Origin: Asparagopsis taxiformis
Lineage: Eukaryota; Rhodophyta; Florideophyceae; Bonnemaisoniales; Bonnemaisoniaceae
Direction: 5' to 3'
Assembly (NCBI GenBank): GCA_030407315.1
Contig: JALQPE010001780.1
Location: 186,001 to 250,000, forward strand
Length of the DNA stretch: 64,000 nucleotides
Part shown: positions 18,069 to 28,972 of the stretch, piece after piece
Layout: every line of letters begins with the position of its first letter
How positions within the stretch are numbered: position 1 is the first letter of the stretch
Program-made: the position numbers and the translations under genes
The notes under the pieces: model-generated
Seen by the model: the letters and a program-made list of their open reading frames with translations, nothing else
The model's database searches: none
What the model was told of the DNA's origin: nothing

Positions 18069-18913
18069 ACGTACCTAGAGGAATATTTTGCTTGAAGTTT
18101 TCAAGATAAAACAATCGCTTGCTGTCCAGTATTGCGGTCTTTTTCCATAATGTTGCTTTAAAGCAGTTGCAGTAATGATTATGTGGGTACGTTATGTGAT
18201 ATACATAGGTTAGGACTAGCAAATAATTTCCATCATGCTCCGCCTCTACGAAAGTGTAGGAGCGCAGTACCCGATGCAGCCATTTTGCTTTATAGGGACT
18301 GCAGTGGTGCCACCATGTTGAATTGGAGCATTCATAGGTCGTGATGCAGTAAAAGTATGAAGATTACATTACACAGTTTCCACACAGCCGAGACCGAATG
18401 TGGAGATAGCTAGGATAGGTGTTTGTCGTTGACGAACGGGAACTTTCACGCAAGCAAATAATATCCCGCTGAACAAGACCATGAAGGTGTATGGAGTACA
18501 ACGAAAGAATAAAATGTGTCTTCTAATGACGTCACATGATAAGTGATAATTTCAGTTATTTTAGGGAAAATCCACAAGATTGGCATGCATATGAATTTTA
18601 TTGGCGTCGACCGTCGTGAAGAAATATGATTGGTTGGCTGGGATCAAGTAAACATGTATTACGGCCCTGTGGACGTGAGCTGAGATGGACGACGTTGCTT
18701 GTCATGTGTGTCAAGTGGTAGCTCGCTTCGCCATAGATTGCTCCCAACGCACGCAATTGCCTGATAATCGCAGTGTGTCGCCATCTCGAATGCTCATTGT
18801 CCAAGCAGATGTGAGATTGAGCATCGACGCGGAGCGAATTGGTTTTACATGCATTCGATGCGCACTACTGGCAGCACAATTTTGATATCTTCTACAATCG
18901 ACCTCCCGCCAAC
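17783..18913. other. Intergenic region
   Basis: About 1.1 kb before the PITP gene. Apart from the possible minus ORF above, I see no supported gene, RNA or repeat. Confidence 0.45.
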
Positions 18914-19795
18914 ATGCTTGTGAAAGAATACCGCATCCCGTTCCCTGCAACACTGGAGGACTACAGAATAGGAATGCTGTACATGATATCGCGCGCAACC
19001 GAAGAGGAAAACAGTCGATCACCCGACAAGAAGCGCATCGATATAGTGAAGCGCGAGCGATATTATGACCAATCGCGCGGAATTCACGGCGTCTACACTG
19101 AAAAGGTGTGTCATGTGCGTGCGTTTCTGCCCAACTTTATCAAAATCTTCGTGCCGGAAAGCAAGTCAATCCTGGTCGAAAAGGCATGGAACGGGTTTCC
19201 GCACCATTGTCTGACCATCTACGAGTCGCCGTATCTGGGCAGCACGTTCCATCTGAGCGTCGAGAGTCGCTACGTCGGGAACGACAGCGGGGAGCTAGAA
19301 AACGCGCTAGGTCTGAGCGAGGAGGAGCTGGCGGCGCGTCAAGTAGTGCGGGTGAACATCGGCGACGACAGCGTACTGGGTATGACGCCGGAAACGGACG
19401 TGCACAAGTTCCAGAGTCGCGTGGCGGAAGTGCCAGTGATGGACAGCGAGGGCGTGTGGATGCGAGGGGCGTCTCCAGTGATGTGCTGCTACAAGGTGTG
19501 CCGACTGGAGGTTTCTACCAAGGGACTGCCGGGGCGACGGGTGGAGCGATGGGGGCATCGGCACGGCTTACAGACGGCGTTTATCAGGTACAATCGGCAA
19601 GTGCTGTGTTGGATCGACTCATGGCTTGGATTGAGTGTGGCAGATGTGGACGGATTCAAGGAGAGCGCGCAGACGACGGGGATTCGACCGAGACTGGAGG
19701 CGGCGGCGACTACGTTTGCAACGGAGATTGCGGCGGAGAGTAGTGCGGGACTTGCTTTTGCGTTTTCGGATGAGACCAATCCGTTCTTCACATGA
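18914..19795 (+). CDS. Phosphatidylinositol transfer protein (START-like PITP)
   Basis: A 293-residue soluble lipid carrier that swaps phosphatidylinositol and phosphatidylcholine between membranes. It aligns throughout with animal PITP-alpha: start MLVKEYRIPFPATLEDYRIG, VEKAWNGFPHHCLTIYES, VRVNIGDDS, a lysine/arginine-flanked MCCYKVCRLEV strand and the C-terminal YNRQVLCWIDSWLGLSVADV helix that closes the lipid pocket. I chose the ATG at 18914 because family members start at this point; 25 extra codons upstream in the frame are not conserved in type. The length is slightly above the animal form (about 270) owing to loop inserts (for example SGELENALG) and a C-terminal tail. Confidence 0.93.
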   Translation: MLVKEYRIPFPATLEDYRIGMLYMISRATEEENSRSPDKKRIDIVKRERYYDQSRGIHGVYTEKVCHVRAFLPNFIKIFVPESKSILVEKAWNGFPHHCLTIYESPYLGSTFHLSVESRYVGNDSGELENALGLSEEELAARQVVRVNIGDDSVLGMTPETDVHKFQSRVAEVPVMDSEGVWMRGASPVMCCYKVCRLEVSTKGLPGRRVERWGHRHGLQTAFIRYNRQVLCWIDSWLGLSVADVDGFKESAQTTGIRPRLEAAATTFATEIAAESSAGLAFAFSDETNPFFT

Positions 19796-20341
19796 CGGAC
19801 GACGGCAGTTGTTGGCGCGACGCGCTGGCGCAAATGTGGAGCACGCGAGTGTTGTGGCTGTTTACGAATGAACAACGTGCAACGCAGCAAGAAAATCTCG
19901 AGTTTTGTAAATTGTGATTGGACAATAAGTTTCCACATCTTTCACACGTGTCCAGAAACTGCTTTGTTTACAGTTGCACATGGCGCTGTCGTGCCGTGCC
20001 GGGCAGACAGTCGCGGGTGCAGCCAGACGCTGTTGTGGTGCCGACGGACCGAGCGGTCCAGTGGCGCCCGAAATGGTTGGCCACCAAACGCAGTCCTGCA
20101 GACGGACGACGGCTCCAGCACAGGGACCACACAAAATGGACGAGTGCGTCCATGACACTGTGAATTTGGGCCTATTTTCAATTTTCACGCCCCCAAACTC
20201 AAACTTGTGTAAGGCGTCAAATGCGCATGCCATTCCCGCAATCCTTCTTCGACTCCATTCTTCACTCGCACCTATTAATTGCACCCCCGTCTGCCCCTCA
20301 CTTGTTTCACCTCTCGCTTCAAACTCAACTCTTATCTCACT
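19796..20341. other. Intergenic region
   Basis: About 550 bases before cofilin, with a short TGCCG run (19990-20004). The remaining ORFs overlap on several frames and look spurious. Confidence 0.45.
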
Positions 20342-20854
20342 ATGGCAAGCGGAATTCATGTCACCGACAAAGTTACTGAAACCTACAATGCCCTCTCCAA
20401 GCGCCAGTTCTCCGCTATGGTGCTCAGTATCAACGCCGAAATGACTGAAATTATTGTCGAGAAGACCACCCCTCCCACCGCTGGGGATCCCGAGGCCGAG
20501 TGGAAGGAATTTGTCAAGACCATGCCTGAGAATGACTGCCGCTACATCATTTGTGACTTTCAATGGAAGGAGACCCCCACCGTCGTCAAGTCCAAGCTCT
20601 GCATGATCCTCTGGTCGCCCGAGTATTCTCCAATTCGCTCCAAGATGTACGAAATTACTCCCCCTTCATTCTCATTTCCCTTACCCATTTTTCACACTTG
20701 CTGACACCGTTTTTTTCCCATTTCCTTCCACTGTAGGATTTATGCCTCTTCCCAGGAATCTGTCAGCCAAAAGCTCGATGTCCAGAGGACTATCCAGGCT
20801 ACCGAGTTTGACGAGCTCGCATACATGAATGTCAAGGACAGCGTCTCCAAGTAA
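20342..20854 (+). CDS. ADF/cofilin, actin-depolymerising factor (two exons)
   Basis: Exon 1 is 20342-20646 and exon 2 is 20737-20854, with a 90-nt intron in phase 2 (donor GTACGA, acceptor CCACTGTAG). The product is 140 residues, the usual size. It begins MASGIHVTDKVTETYNAL, so Ser3 lies at the known inhibitory phosphosite. CRYIICDFQW and LCMILWSPEYSPIRSKM (across the splice) then IYASSQESVSQKL form the G/F-actin-binding helix, as in all cofilins. It severs and depolymerises actin filaments in the cytoplasm. The splice joins a block conserved across eukaryotes, which confirms the intron. Confidence 0.95.
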
Positions 20855-21192
20855 TCCATCTTACACTTACTGAAAATTTTTCTTGTTCTTCATCAGCCCG
20901 CTTTGTTACTTCAAAAAAACGCAGCACACCCGGCCTTGGATCAGTGTAGCTGTAACTCTGTCTGCTCAATAACCAAGTTTCGCGCTGCTGTTGTATCTTA
21001 ACATTCGATTCCCTCTGACATTCATCGCCGTCATGGATTTTCGATAGCGATAGTTTAGAGTCTCGGGGGCTTGGTAAACAGCTCGTGAACAGCTCGCATT
21101 GGCCTCTTCCGTGATGCCGTTAACTGCTCACGCTATGTTCTCCACACCTCGCAACAGTTGGTTCTTTATTTTGCACTATTCCCGCCCTACAT
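20855..21192. other. Convergent intergenic region
   Basis: 338 bases between the cofilin and VOC gene stops. No feature seen. Confidence 0.5.
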
Positions 21193-21788
21193 CTAGTTTC
21201 CTTTATCCTCTATGAACTCTAGAGCATTTTCGTCCAAGTCTCTGGTGAACAATGCTCGTCTTCCGCTCCTACTCACTGTGTACGGCCTCCCATGTTTTTC
21301 TAGCGAGGCTCGCAGCGGGTCGAGGTCCCTCACTGTGACCGCAAAGTGTCTATCCCTGCGCACAGCACAGCAAAGCACATCCGTTCATAAAAAGTGAATG
21401 GTTAGCATTAGTGTCACTACAGATGAGCACTAACATTCGTACAATACACTTACCTGCCGCCATGCTCGGGTCGTCCTTCCAGTGGGTCAATTATGGGGAG
21501 TTCCATCAGATGAATTTGTGATTGGCCAACTCTGAGGAAAGCCCCCTTGAACGGCAGCTTGGGGTTTCGCAGCTCATCATCATCAACCATGCCGAACACA
21601 TCCATGTAGAATTGTTTGGAACGTTTAGTATCTTTCACCAGTATGCCTGCATGCTGAATGCGGCCGTAGTCTATTGCATTGGAGCTCATTCTAACTGCAG
21701 TGCTGCTTCGAAGCCGCACTCTGTCTGTGCGCGCGAGAGATGTGGAAGTACTGGCAGGGAATAGGCTCGGTACAAATGCCGCCTTCAT
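21193..21788 (-). CDS. VOC-fold (glyoxalase/bleomycin-resistance type) protein (two exons)
   Basis: Exon 1 is 21788-21454 and exon 2 is 21355-21193, with a 98-nt intron (donor GTAAGT, acceptor TGTGCGCAG) in phase 2. The product is 165 residues. The N-terminal 35 residues (Ser, Thr, Arg, Ala) suggest a plastid or mitochondrial transit peptide. The body is one VOC module with two beta-alpha-beta-beta-beta units: IQHAGILVKDTKRSKQFYMD... and HFAVTVRDLDPLRASLEK..., with the metal-ligand-type residues His (IQHAGI), His (IHLMEL), His (DRHFAV) and Glu (ALEFIED). The frame is open upstream of 21788 but has no ATG. The substrate is unknown. Confidence 0.85.
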
Positions 21789-22184
21789 TTTGGTAATGGA
21801 CCAAGTTGGCTTGCTCGAGTTTGCAGCTGTGATGAAATGTGTGGCCAATTTATTCGCCGCTCACTTGGATTGTTTGGAGGAGAAAGGATGAGATGCAGTT
21901 TCCGAACAGTTGGTTGACGTCACCACCAGCGTAAGACATCATTACAGTACCTTCTGTAATGCGGTCATAATGTGGAAGCGTGCGACAGAAACTGAAAATT
22001 AATCCTAGAATAGGACTTGTGAATTGCTGGCGTCGTGTCCTATTACTGTTCGAACCATCACAACATACCTCAACGAGTCCACCAAGCTCGCAACTTGGCC
22101 ACTTCGGGCATCAGGCCTTTTATCACTTGCTGACTTTCATCTTTTCTGCAGCAATCTGCTGCCATATAGAACCATCCACAACAA
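21789..22184. other. Divergent promoter region
   Basis: About 400 bases between the VOC gene (-) and the YME1-like gene (+). No ORF of note. Confidence 0.5.
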
Positions 22185-24407
22185 ATGTCGTCTGGTATAG
22201 CTTTGGCACGCAATGCGCGACACTTTGCTAGAACCATTCGCCAGGGACAAGCGCCCGCTGCTCCTTGCGTCAATCATCTAAGGGATCCCTGCAAAAATGC
22301 CCATTCCAAGCGCTCCTGGTCCTTTCTGCCCAATTCTGAGGAGCGCCGTCTCAAGCGTCTAGCCGAGGAAGCAAACCTTCGCTCCCATGATCCAGAGATT
22401 CAAGCGGCATATTTGCGAGCGCTTGGAAAGCTTCGACCGGACGAAGTCGTGCGTCGAGTCGAATTAGGCACGTATGCTACTGGAGAAAATGTTGCAAAAG
22501 AGTATGTCAAAGCACTGGTGGCTACCGGTGCACTCGACAGAGTCAAACTACCGGAACTACTGCGAACAATGACTGCAAGTGCACACGGTAATCAAGTTGC
22601 AATGCAGCAGAACGCCTCGCCTCAAACACAAAGAGCTGCAAATTCGTTTGCACCTCTAATGTCCGCGGCCTCCACAGGCTCTGCAGGAGGCGGTGGAAGC
22701 TCCTCGTCTGGATTCTGGGGCGCGTCATCGACAGTTCCTCCTGTAAATTCAGCGGCAGCATCAGCTGCAGCTTTGAAGGGCGGTACTGTCGTAGATCCAA
22801 TTCACGTTACGCTTGCCGAGCCCTCCACCCAGTCGCAGATTTGGAGAGCCGTGCGCGTATTGGGTACAACGTTTCTTGTCCTCGGATTTCTCGGTGTTAT
22901 TATCGAGGAACGCGGTATGGCGCGCGGCATGGGTATAACCACGGAGATGGGGCCCGAGCCCGAATCAACCGACCCCACAACGTTCGATGATGTTAAAGGC
23001 TGTGACGAAGCAAAGGCAGAGCTTGAAGAAATTGTACAGTTCCTTCGTTCTCCATCCAGCTTTACTAGACTGGGAGGAAAGCTTCCGAAAGGGCTTCTTC
23101 TCATGGGCCCCCCTGGTACAGGGAAAACTTTGTTGGCTCGTGCCATAGCCGGAGAAGCAAAGTGCCCGTTCTTTTATGCTTCCGGTTCAGAATTTGAGGA
23201 AATGTTTGTTGGAGTTGGAGCCAAGCGCGTGAGAGAGCTGTTTGCTGCTGCTAAACAGAACGCTCCTTGTATTATATTCATCGATGAGATTGATGCCATT
23301 GGTGGAAAGCGAAACCCGAAAGACCAGCGCTTCCTGACAATGACTCTCAACCAGTTCCTTGTAGAACTAGATGGTTTCCAATCTAGCGAAGGGATCATTG
23401 TCATCGGTGCAACTAACTTTCCTGAGAGTCTTGACAAAGCTCTAGTCAGGCCTGGTCGCTTCGATAGACATGTTGTCGTACCGAACCCGGACATTTGTGG
23501 TCGCACTCAGATTCTTGAACTCCACACGAAGAAGATTCCTCTTGAAGAAGACGTCGATTTGGAGATTATTGCAAGAGGAACACCAGGCTTTTCTGGCGCA
23601 GAGCTGGCAAATCTTGTTAACATGGCGGCTTTGAAGGCAGCCATAGAGGATTTCAAGGCTGTCAGTATGGTCCACCTTGAGCATGCTAAGGACAAAATCC
23701 TCATGGGAGCGGAGAGGAAATCAGCTGCGTTGAGTGAAGAGACCAGGAGGACTACTGCATATCATGAAGGTGGACATGCACTCTGTTGTCTCTACACCAA
23801 AGATGCGCTCCCCGTACATAAAGCAACAATCATGCCAAGAGGCCAAGCACTTGGAATGGTTTCACAACTACCGCTGAAGGATATGACTTCAATGTCTCGG
23901 GCGCAAATGCTCGCAAAGCTTGATGTCTGCATGGGTGGACGAGCAGCGGAGGAACTGATATTTGGGCGAGAGTACGTGACATCAGGTGCATCCTCTGACT
24001 TTATGCAGGCAACGCAACTGGCAGAAGCAATGGTTACTCAGTATGGTATGTCGGAGAAATTGGGACGAGTAATCTACGATAAGCCAAACGAGTCTACAAC
24101 GACGCGTTCCCTAATCGAGGCTGAGGTCAAGGCACTACTCGACGCATCATATGACCGCGCAATGAAAGTGCTCAAAAGTCATGAAACTGAACTGCACCGA
24201 TTGGCAGAGGCCCTCTTGTTGCACGAGACTCTCACAGGAGAACAAGTGCGGCTTGCAATCAAGGGTGATTTGGCTCCTCCCGTGCTCTCCTCGAAGCTGG
24301 AAGGACGCAGAGTACAGGGTACGACGACGGCAAACAAGTCACCACCAGCAGATGCAAAAACATCTGTGCTTGATGCGCCGAATGCAGCAAGAGATGTCGA
24401 TGTGTAA
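22185..24407 (+). CDS. Mitochondrial i-AAA-type FtsH/YME1 zinc metalloprotease
   Basis: A 740-residue ATP-dependent protease for inner-membrane quality control. A basic presequence ([14 protein letters not shown]) precedes an N-terminal helical domain (about 45-130) and a low-complexity linker. There is a single TM (about 224-240), as in YME1 and unlike two-TM bacterial FtsH. The AAA domain has Walker A GPPGTGKT (308-315), Walker B IIFIDE, the pore motif [15 protein letters not shown], and arginine fingers in RPGRFDRH. The protease site is HEGGH (527-531), and the third zinc ligand Asp sits in ASSDFMQAT. The N-domain [11 protein letters not shown] resembles animal YME1L. The i-AAA assignment (active site facing the intermembrane space) is from family layout. 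Confidence 0.93.
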   Translation: MSSGIALARNARHFARTIRQGQAPAAPCVNHLRDPCKNAHSKRSWSFLPNSEERRLKRLAEEANLRSHDPEIQAAYLRALGKLRPDEVVRRVELGTYATGENVAKEYVKALVATGALDRVKLPELLRTMTASAHGNQVAMQQNASPQTQRAANSFAPLMSAASTGSAGGGGSSSSGFWGASSTVPPVNSAAASAAALKGGTVVDPIHVTLAEPSTQSQIWRAVRVLGTTFLVLGFLGVIIEERGMARGMGITTEMGPEPESTDPTTFDDVKGCDEAKAELEEIVQFLRSPSSFTRLGGKLPKGLLLMGPPGTGKTLLARAIAGEAKCPFFYASGSEFEEMFVGVGAKRVRELFAAAKQNAPCIIFIDEIDAIGGKRNPKDQRFLTMTLNQFLVELDGFQSSEGIIVIGATNFPESLDKALVRPGRFDRHVVVPNPDICGRTQILELHTKKIPLEEDVDLEIIARGTPGFSGAELANLVNMAALKAAIEDFKAVSMVHLEHAKDKILMGAERKSAALSEETRRTTAYHEGGHALCCLYTKDALPVHKATIMPRGQALGMVSQLPLKDMTSMSRAQMLAKLDVCMGGRAAEELIFGREYVTSGASSDFMQATQLAEAMVTQYGMSEKLGRVIYDKPNESTTTRSLIEAEVKALLDASYDRAMKVLKSHETELHRLAEALLLHETLTGEQVRLAIKGDLAPPVLSSKLEGRRVQGTTTANKSPPADAKTSVLDAPNAARDVDV

Positions 24408-25178
24408 TGATGAAATCGAAAGGCTGTTTTCCTGGCTCTAACGAAGCGTTATGCAGATCCCAAGTTATTCTGAGTTTGTGCATATAAAATTCAGAGGTTG
24501 TATCTAGGAAGAGATCTGTGAAGGACGGAAGTACTTTTGCTAAGAGTGGTTGCAGAGTATTTATGTAAACAGGACTTGATCCTGGTTCAGAAGCACCACG
24601 TTTTCCCCACCGTCAAATTTGTGGTCCGTCCTGCTTCTCGAAACTGGATGAGTTGGATTGCGCTAATTTGTCAAATGCGTGGCACAATACACCGGGCTAT
24701 GACATCACCGGATGTGCACGTGTTTGAAAGATGCTGTGAAAGTAATATTGTACTACTACGCATCTCTTGCATTGTACGACAGGTAACATACGATCAAGTT
24801 AGTGTATAGAACTTGAGGTAAGAAACGACGCTGGTCTTCGATTACCATGTGGTTTTGCAAGATAAAGATGATTCAAGAGCGTCAACTAGAGCTGGATCAT
24901 CTACAGGTAGACTGCTGATGGAATTATGGCAGCTTGGCTGTTTTCCCAATGTAATTGGAATTGCGTGGTGAAATTGAAAAGTAATAACGGGTTGCGTGTC
25001 GCAAAAAAAAGCCGTTGATCGGTGGTTTATAGTCATGGCCAGCTTTTACGACGGAAAACATCAGGCCATGATTCACAGTAATTTCAATGGCGTTAGTATT
25101 GACCCTGTTGATCACCAACACAATCTTCTTGTATCTATGTTGCAATTCGGTTCCCACTATCGCAGGAAGCAGTTCGAG
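24408..25178. other. Intergenic region
   Basis: About 770 bases; only short ORFs, no recognised feature. Confidence 0.5.
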
Positions 25179-25874
25179 ATGAGAAATCACCCGCTGACAT
25201 TATGTTCCTTTCTGATCATCACATGCCTCCTTTCCGCTACGAGTCTTGCCAAGGAGGTTCAAGTCGAGTTCAAAGTTGTTCCGAACAAGCCCGGCAAGAT
25301 CGATGTTGCTTTGGACACTCCTCCGATACAATCATCTACCTGTTACTTTGAATGGGACTCAAGCGGTGCAACTGTAGAGGTTCGACTATGATCATCCCCG
25401 TATCGATTCGGTTTTGACGTTCTTGCCACGAAGCTAATTTACTAACTATTGTTCCTCCTTTAACAACCATCCATTCTGAATACAATGATCGTAGCAATGG
25501 ATAGCTCGCGTGGTAGGTGATCCACGATCTGGCGAAATAGAATGCGAAATTTCCCGCAAAGGCGGGGCGGAAACGTATTTGATGTTTACAAAGTTCAAGA
25601 CTACGTTGGGAACAAAGTATGCATGTGTTATTTCCTTGCTCCATCTTGCCTTAATTTGGCAACTTCTCGGCCTCTGGTTTCATTGTGAACTAACTTGAAC
25701 TGTTTGTTTTCAACTTGTTATTTTAGTCCAATCCTTGAGGCTTTGGTTCATGACAACGATGGAGAAATGGAGAGCGATAACTTCAGTCTGGAAGGAGAAT
25801 GTGTGGAAAATTCGCATGATTGGAGCGGAGGGACGATAAGGAGAATAAAGCTCAAGTCTATGGTGATTTCATAA
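25179..25874 (+). CDS. MYDGF/UPF0556 (C19orf10) family secreted protein (three exons)
   Basis: Exons 25179-25379, 25495-25616 and 25727-25874 are joined by introns of 115 and 110 nt (GTTCGA...GTAG; GTATGC...TTTTAG). The product is 156 residues. A clear signal peptide (LTLCSFLIITCLLSATSLA) is followed by a beta-rich domain. The core EIECEISRKGGAETYLMFTKF matches the CTIWRPQGKSYLYFTQF-type strand pair of myeloid-derived growth factor. QW before it and CYFEW near 50 also align, and the splice joins restore this alignment exactly. Family members are ER/secreted proteins. The animal form ends in an ER-retention-like RTEL; here the end is KSMVIS with no such signal. Its role in an alga is unknown. 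Confidence 0.75.
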
Positions 25875-26941
25875 ACGACCGTTGGGTTAGGGAAAAGGCT
25901 GAAGTACCTCTGCAAGTTGTCAGTTGTTCATAACAATAACGTACTGACCCAAGTATAAGGTTTCAAGCACTTCTGTAAGAAAGCAAAAAGATATGTCTAT
26001 TGCGATATCGCACCAATACGAAAACTAGCGCGCTCCATTCTCTCATGGTTTGAAGAGAGAGTGCGGCAAGTTTTTTAACGTTAAAACACTGGACGAGGTG
26101 GTGCACGTGCTTTCCACTGGCAATGAACGAGACTAGATAGTCGCTGAACTTAGTTGTGGTAAACGGAGCACAAGTAGAATGTCTCTTCGTATCTCGAGAC
26201 CTGACTTCTATTTGTTACGGTAGTACTCTGAACTCCACACAATGGATTGAGCAAAGGCTGCACTCAGTTTGCTAAGCCGATCAGAAATGCTTCTGTCGGG
26301 GTCGCCGTTATTGTCTATTGCGCTATCAGTTTCTGCTTGACCGTTTGAGGAAGAATAAAAGTGAAGATATGTTCTCTCGCGTAACATAGTTTCATCCGCA
26401 ATGGCGTGGCTCCCAAGATCTGATCATAGAGACGGGGGCTATTGAGGTTCCAAATCTTTCCCATTCTATTCGATTAATATCTGCGTCTATATCTAATACA
26501 CTAGCTAGTGAAGGCATACTCGCAGGGGTGGCGGCTTGTGCTGTCCTACTTTGCCTGCAGGATCAGCGAGACAACTGGAACATAGAGACCTCGTGAGATT
26601 CCGATATTCCTGAAGGCGCAATTTATACAGCTAATTTTTTTTCTTGCAAATGACATGACTGGTATGAAATGTCTTACAGTTTTTGCGCTGCAGTTCAAGT
26701 TGTCCGTCGTTATGGTGGCCAACACTTAAATCATATCTTCTTACAACAGACGAGCGACTTGTACTTTGACGCACTTTAACAGTTCCTTCCAGACAGCCAG
26801 GTTGGATAAGTTACATATAGGGGATCACCGGGTTGCAGTGGCAGACGAACCAGAGCCTATTCCGTGTCGTTATGATGCGCCATCACAATCTGCGCTCTAA
26901 CTCACAAATTACAAGTTCTCGGTTGGTGCACTTTGAGCAAC
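25875..26941. other. Intergenic region
   Basis: About 1.07 kb with AT-rich patches and no ORF above background. No recognised feature. Confidence 0.5.
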
Positions 26942-28873
26942 ATGAGGTCTGAAAAAGTGAGGTTGCCAATGAACGATCCACTACGCGATGCTGATATTCA
27001 CAAGCGTTTAGCTGTCGTAGAGTTCCCTGGTATTCTGCAAGACTTGCGAAATCCGAAGAAAGCCATAGAAGCGTTAGGCGGTGAGGACGCCATTCGTGCA
27101 AGCATTGTCATCCCAATTGTTAATACCGCGCCATGCCTGAACTTGAACCTGAGGCCAGGTGTCGGCAGCAGTCACTCAAATATCTCGTCAGAAAAGTCAG
27201 TCACGACTGCAAACGTCTTCCTTTTGAAAATCACAAAAGCGCGTCATGATACCCCTAGACGGGATAGTGTCCATGCCTCTCGAAACAGCACCGAACGCTC
27301 CGGCCGAAAGCAGATTTCCGATGCTGGCGAAAGTGCCTCGCGATACCAAGCTGTCACTGCTAATGACGCGTTGCGCGGCACGCTTGTCGGTCAAATTTCA
27401 TCCACAACACGTTTCCGAAGTCTTTCAGACTTTCAGTATCACACCAGCAGAAGTTGTTCTGAAGGAATGGCAGCCATTCGTGAGCGGCTCACCAATGCGG
27501 GCGCCACATTCGGGAGCCGATATAGTCGAAAGTTGGATTCGACTAGACGAATGGCGGAATCAGAAATGGCGGGAGAATCTCTGTTCAGCGTTTTGAAAAA
27601 CTTTGATGACGCCGCCCACAAATCCAACCATGATGCGCAATTGGATAGACTAAGACCTATACGTTTTACCAGGACAATCAGAGAGTATGGTAACGCAGAA
27701 TACTGGTTTAGGCAATATGGCGAACAGATTGAAGCGGGTAGTCCCAAGGCACAGGCTGCTCTAATCCCTGGCAGACCAATTGGCGACGATCGACGATCTG
27801 ATGCCAATCGTCTTGGTTCACTGCACCATCGCGTGAAAACAGACGTTCCAACAGTACCAACTGGTCCGCATCCAAGTAGGCTGACAGCGCCAGTTGTCCG
27901 TGGAAGGGAATCTTTCGATGCTCTTCACAAACTACTGCAAGGCCTATTCCAGAAGCGACCGATATGGTTACGACGTGCCCTCTATGAAGGCATTCCAATT
28001 CGTTTGCGCAGTAATTTCAAGAGGGTTATTCCAATGTTGGCCTACTCGTTTCAAGGAGCTGGCCCTTTCTACCAGGCATGGATTCGATATGGTTACGATC
28101 CACGCAAAGAGCAGTCCTCTCGACAATATCAGGTAGTGGAAGTGCGGTGCAATCATCCGGTGGTTCTCACTGCCGTTGATGAGCAGTTCAGGAAGAAACA
28201 TGTGAAGGAAAACTTGACGGATGATACGTTTGAGCTTCCTGTGAATTACACATTGGCGGAGATCCCGACGAAGAAGAATATTTTTGTGCAAGTGTGCGAT
28301 GTTGAATTTGCAGAGGTTATTGCTGCTTGTAAAGAGCTGAAACCAACTGCAACATTTGACGTCAAGTTTGGCTTTTTCACAGAAGACGGATTCAACCGTG
28401 TTACTACAGCTATAAAGGAGACTCTGATCAAGAAATGCGAAACGTTTCTGGGAGCGGAGCAGTGTGCTGCAGTGAAAAAGAAATTTGGGGCCGGCGGGAC
28501 TCGCGTGTTGCGGAAGAAGCGTCGTCGTGTGAGCTTGAAGGAAGTGATGAAACCGGGTAGCAAATTGTCATTGGGAACACGACGTCGAAAACAGGCACGA
28601 AGCGAGGACAAGAGTATGGCAACAGCAATAGCTGAAGCTGGGGAAAAGGGGGCTGTAATGTTTGTAAAGGATCTTGGAGAAGACGAGGGTAGCGGTGGTG
28701 CGATATTCGAGGATGGGAACGGGGAAGCGGGTTCGTCGGCGATAGATATAGGCGGTGATGAGGAGGAAGGGAATTGGGACGAGGAAGCGGGTGATGTGGA
28801 GGGGTATGAAATATTTGGAGATGACGAGGAATATGGAGAGGAAGATGAGGAGGATGAGGACGACTACGAGTAA
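26942..28873 (+). CDS. TFIIIC subunit 5 (tau95/GTF3C5 homologue)
   Basis: A 643-residue subunit of the Pol III factor that binds the A and B boxes of tRNA genes. The N-terminal dimerisation domain shows LAVVEFPGILQDL, AIEALGG and LNLRPG, as in the family. The triple-barrel region has FRSLSDFQYH. The middle DNA-binding region has LFQKRPIWLRRAL and the highly conserved QAWIRYGYDPRK...YQVVEVR. The C-terminus is basic then strongly acidic (EDEEDEDDYE), as in tau95. The first ATG is 26942; the frame upstream lacks another ATG. A Ser/Arg-rich insert (about 100-170) lies between the first two conserved blocks. Confidence 0.92.
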   Translation: MRSEKVRLPMNDPLRDADIHKRLAVVEFPGILQDLRNPKKAIEALGGEDAIRASIVIPIVNTAPCLNLNLRPGVGSSHSNISSEKSVTTANVFLLKITKARHDTPRRDSVHASRNSTERSGRKQISDAGESASRYQAVTANDALRGTLVGQISSTTRFRSLSDFQYHTSRSCSEGMAAIRERLTNAGATFGSRYSRKLDSTRRMAESEMAGESLFSVLKNFDDAAHKSNHDAQLDRLRPIRFTRTIREYGNAEYWFRQYGEQIEAGSPKAQAALIPGRPIGDDRRSDANRLGSLHHRVKTDVPTVPTGPHPSRLTAPVVRGRESFDALHKLLQGLFQKRPIWLRRALYEGIPIRLRSNFKRVIPMLAYSFQGAGPFYQAWIRYGYDPRKEQSSRQYQVVEVRCNHPVVLTAVDEQFRKKHVKENLTDDTFELPVNYTLAEIPTKKNIFVQVCDVEFAEVIAACKELKPTATFDVKFGFFTEDGFNRVTTAIKETLIKKCETFLGAEQCAAVKKKFGAGGTRVLRKKRRRVSLKEVMKPGSKLSLGTRRRKQARSEDKSMATAIAEAGEKGAVMFVKDLGEDEGSGGAIFEDGNGEAGSSAIDIGGDEEEGNWDEEAGDVEGYEIFGDDEEYGEEDEEDEDDYE

Positions 28874-28972
28874 GTTGTAGATAGCAGGACTCTTTTACTG
28901 AGGAGCGATATGGCACACTATAGTACAACTGTTGCGGTATGTTCACCTGCTCTATTATATTTGGATTAAGTG

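Noticed and set aside
27246..27596. 116-codon + ORF overlapping TFIIIC5
   Set aside because: Different frame inside a gene whose own frame carries conserved motifs on both sides.
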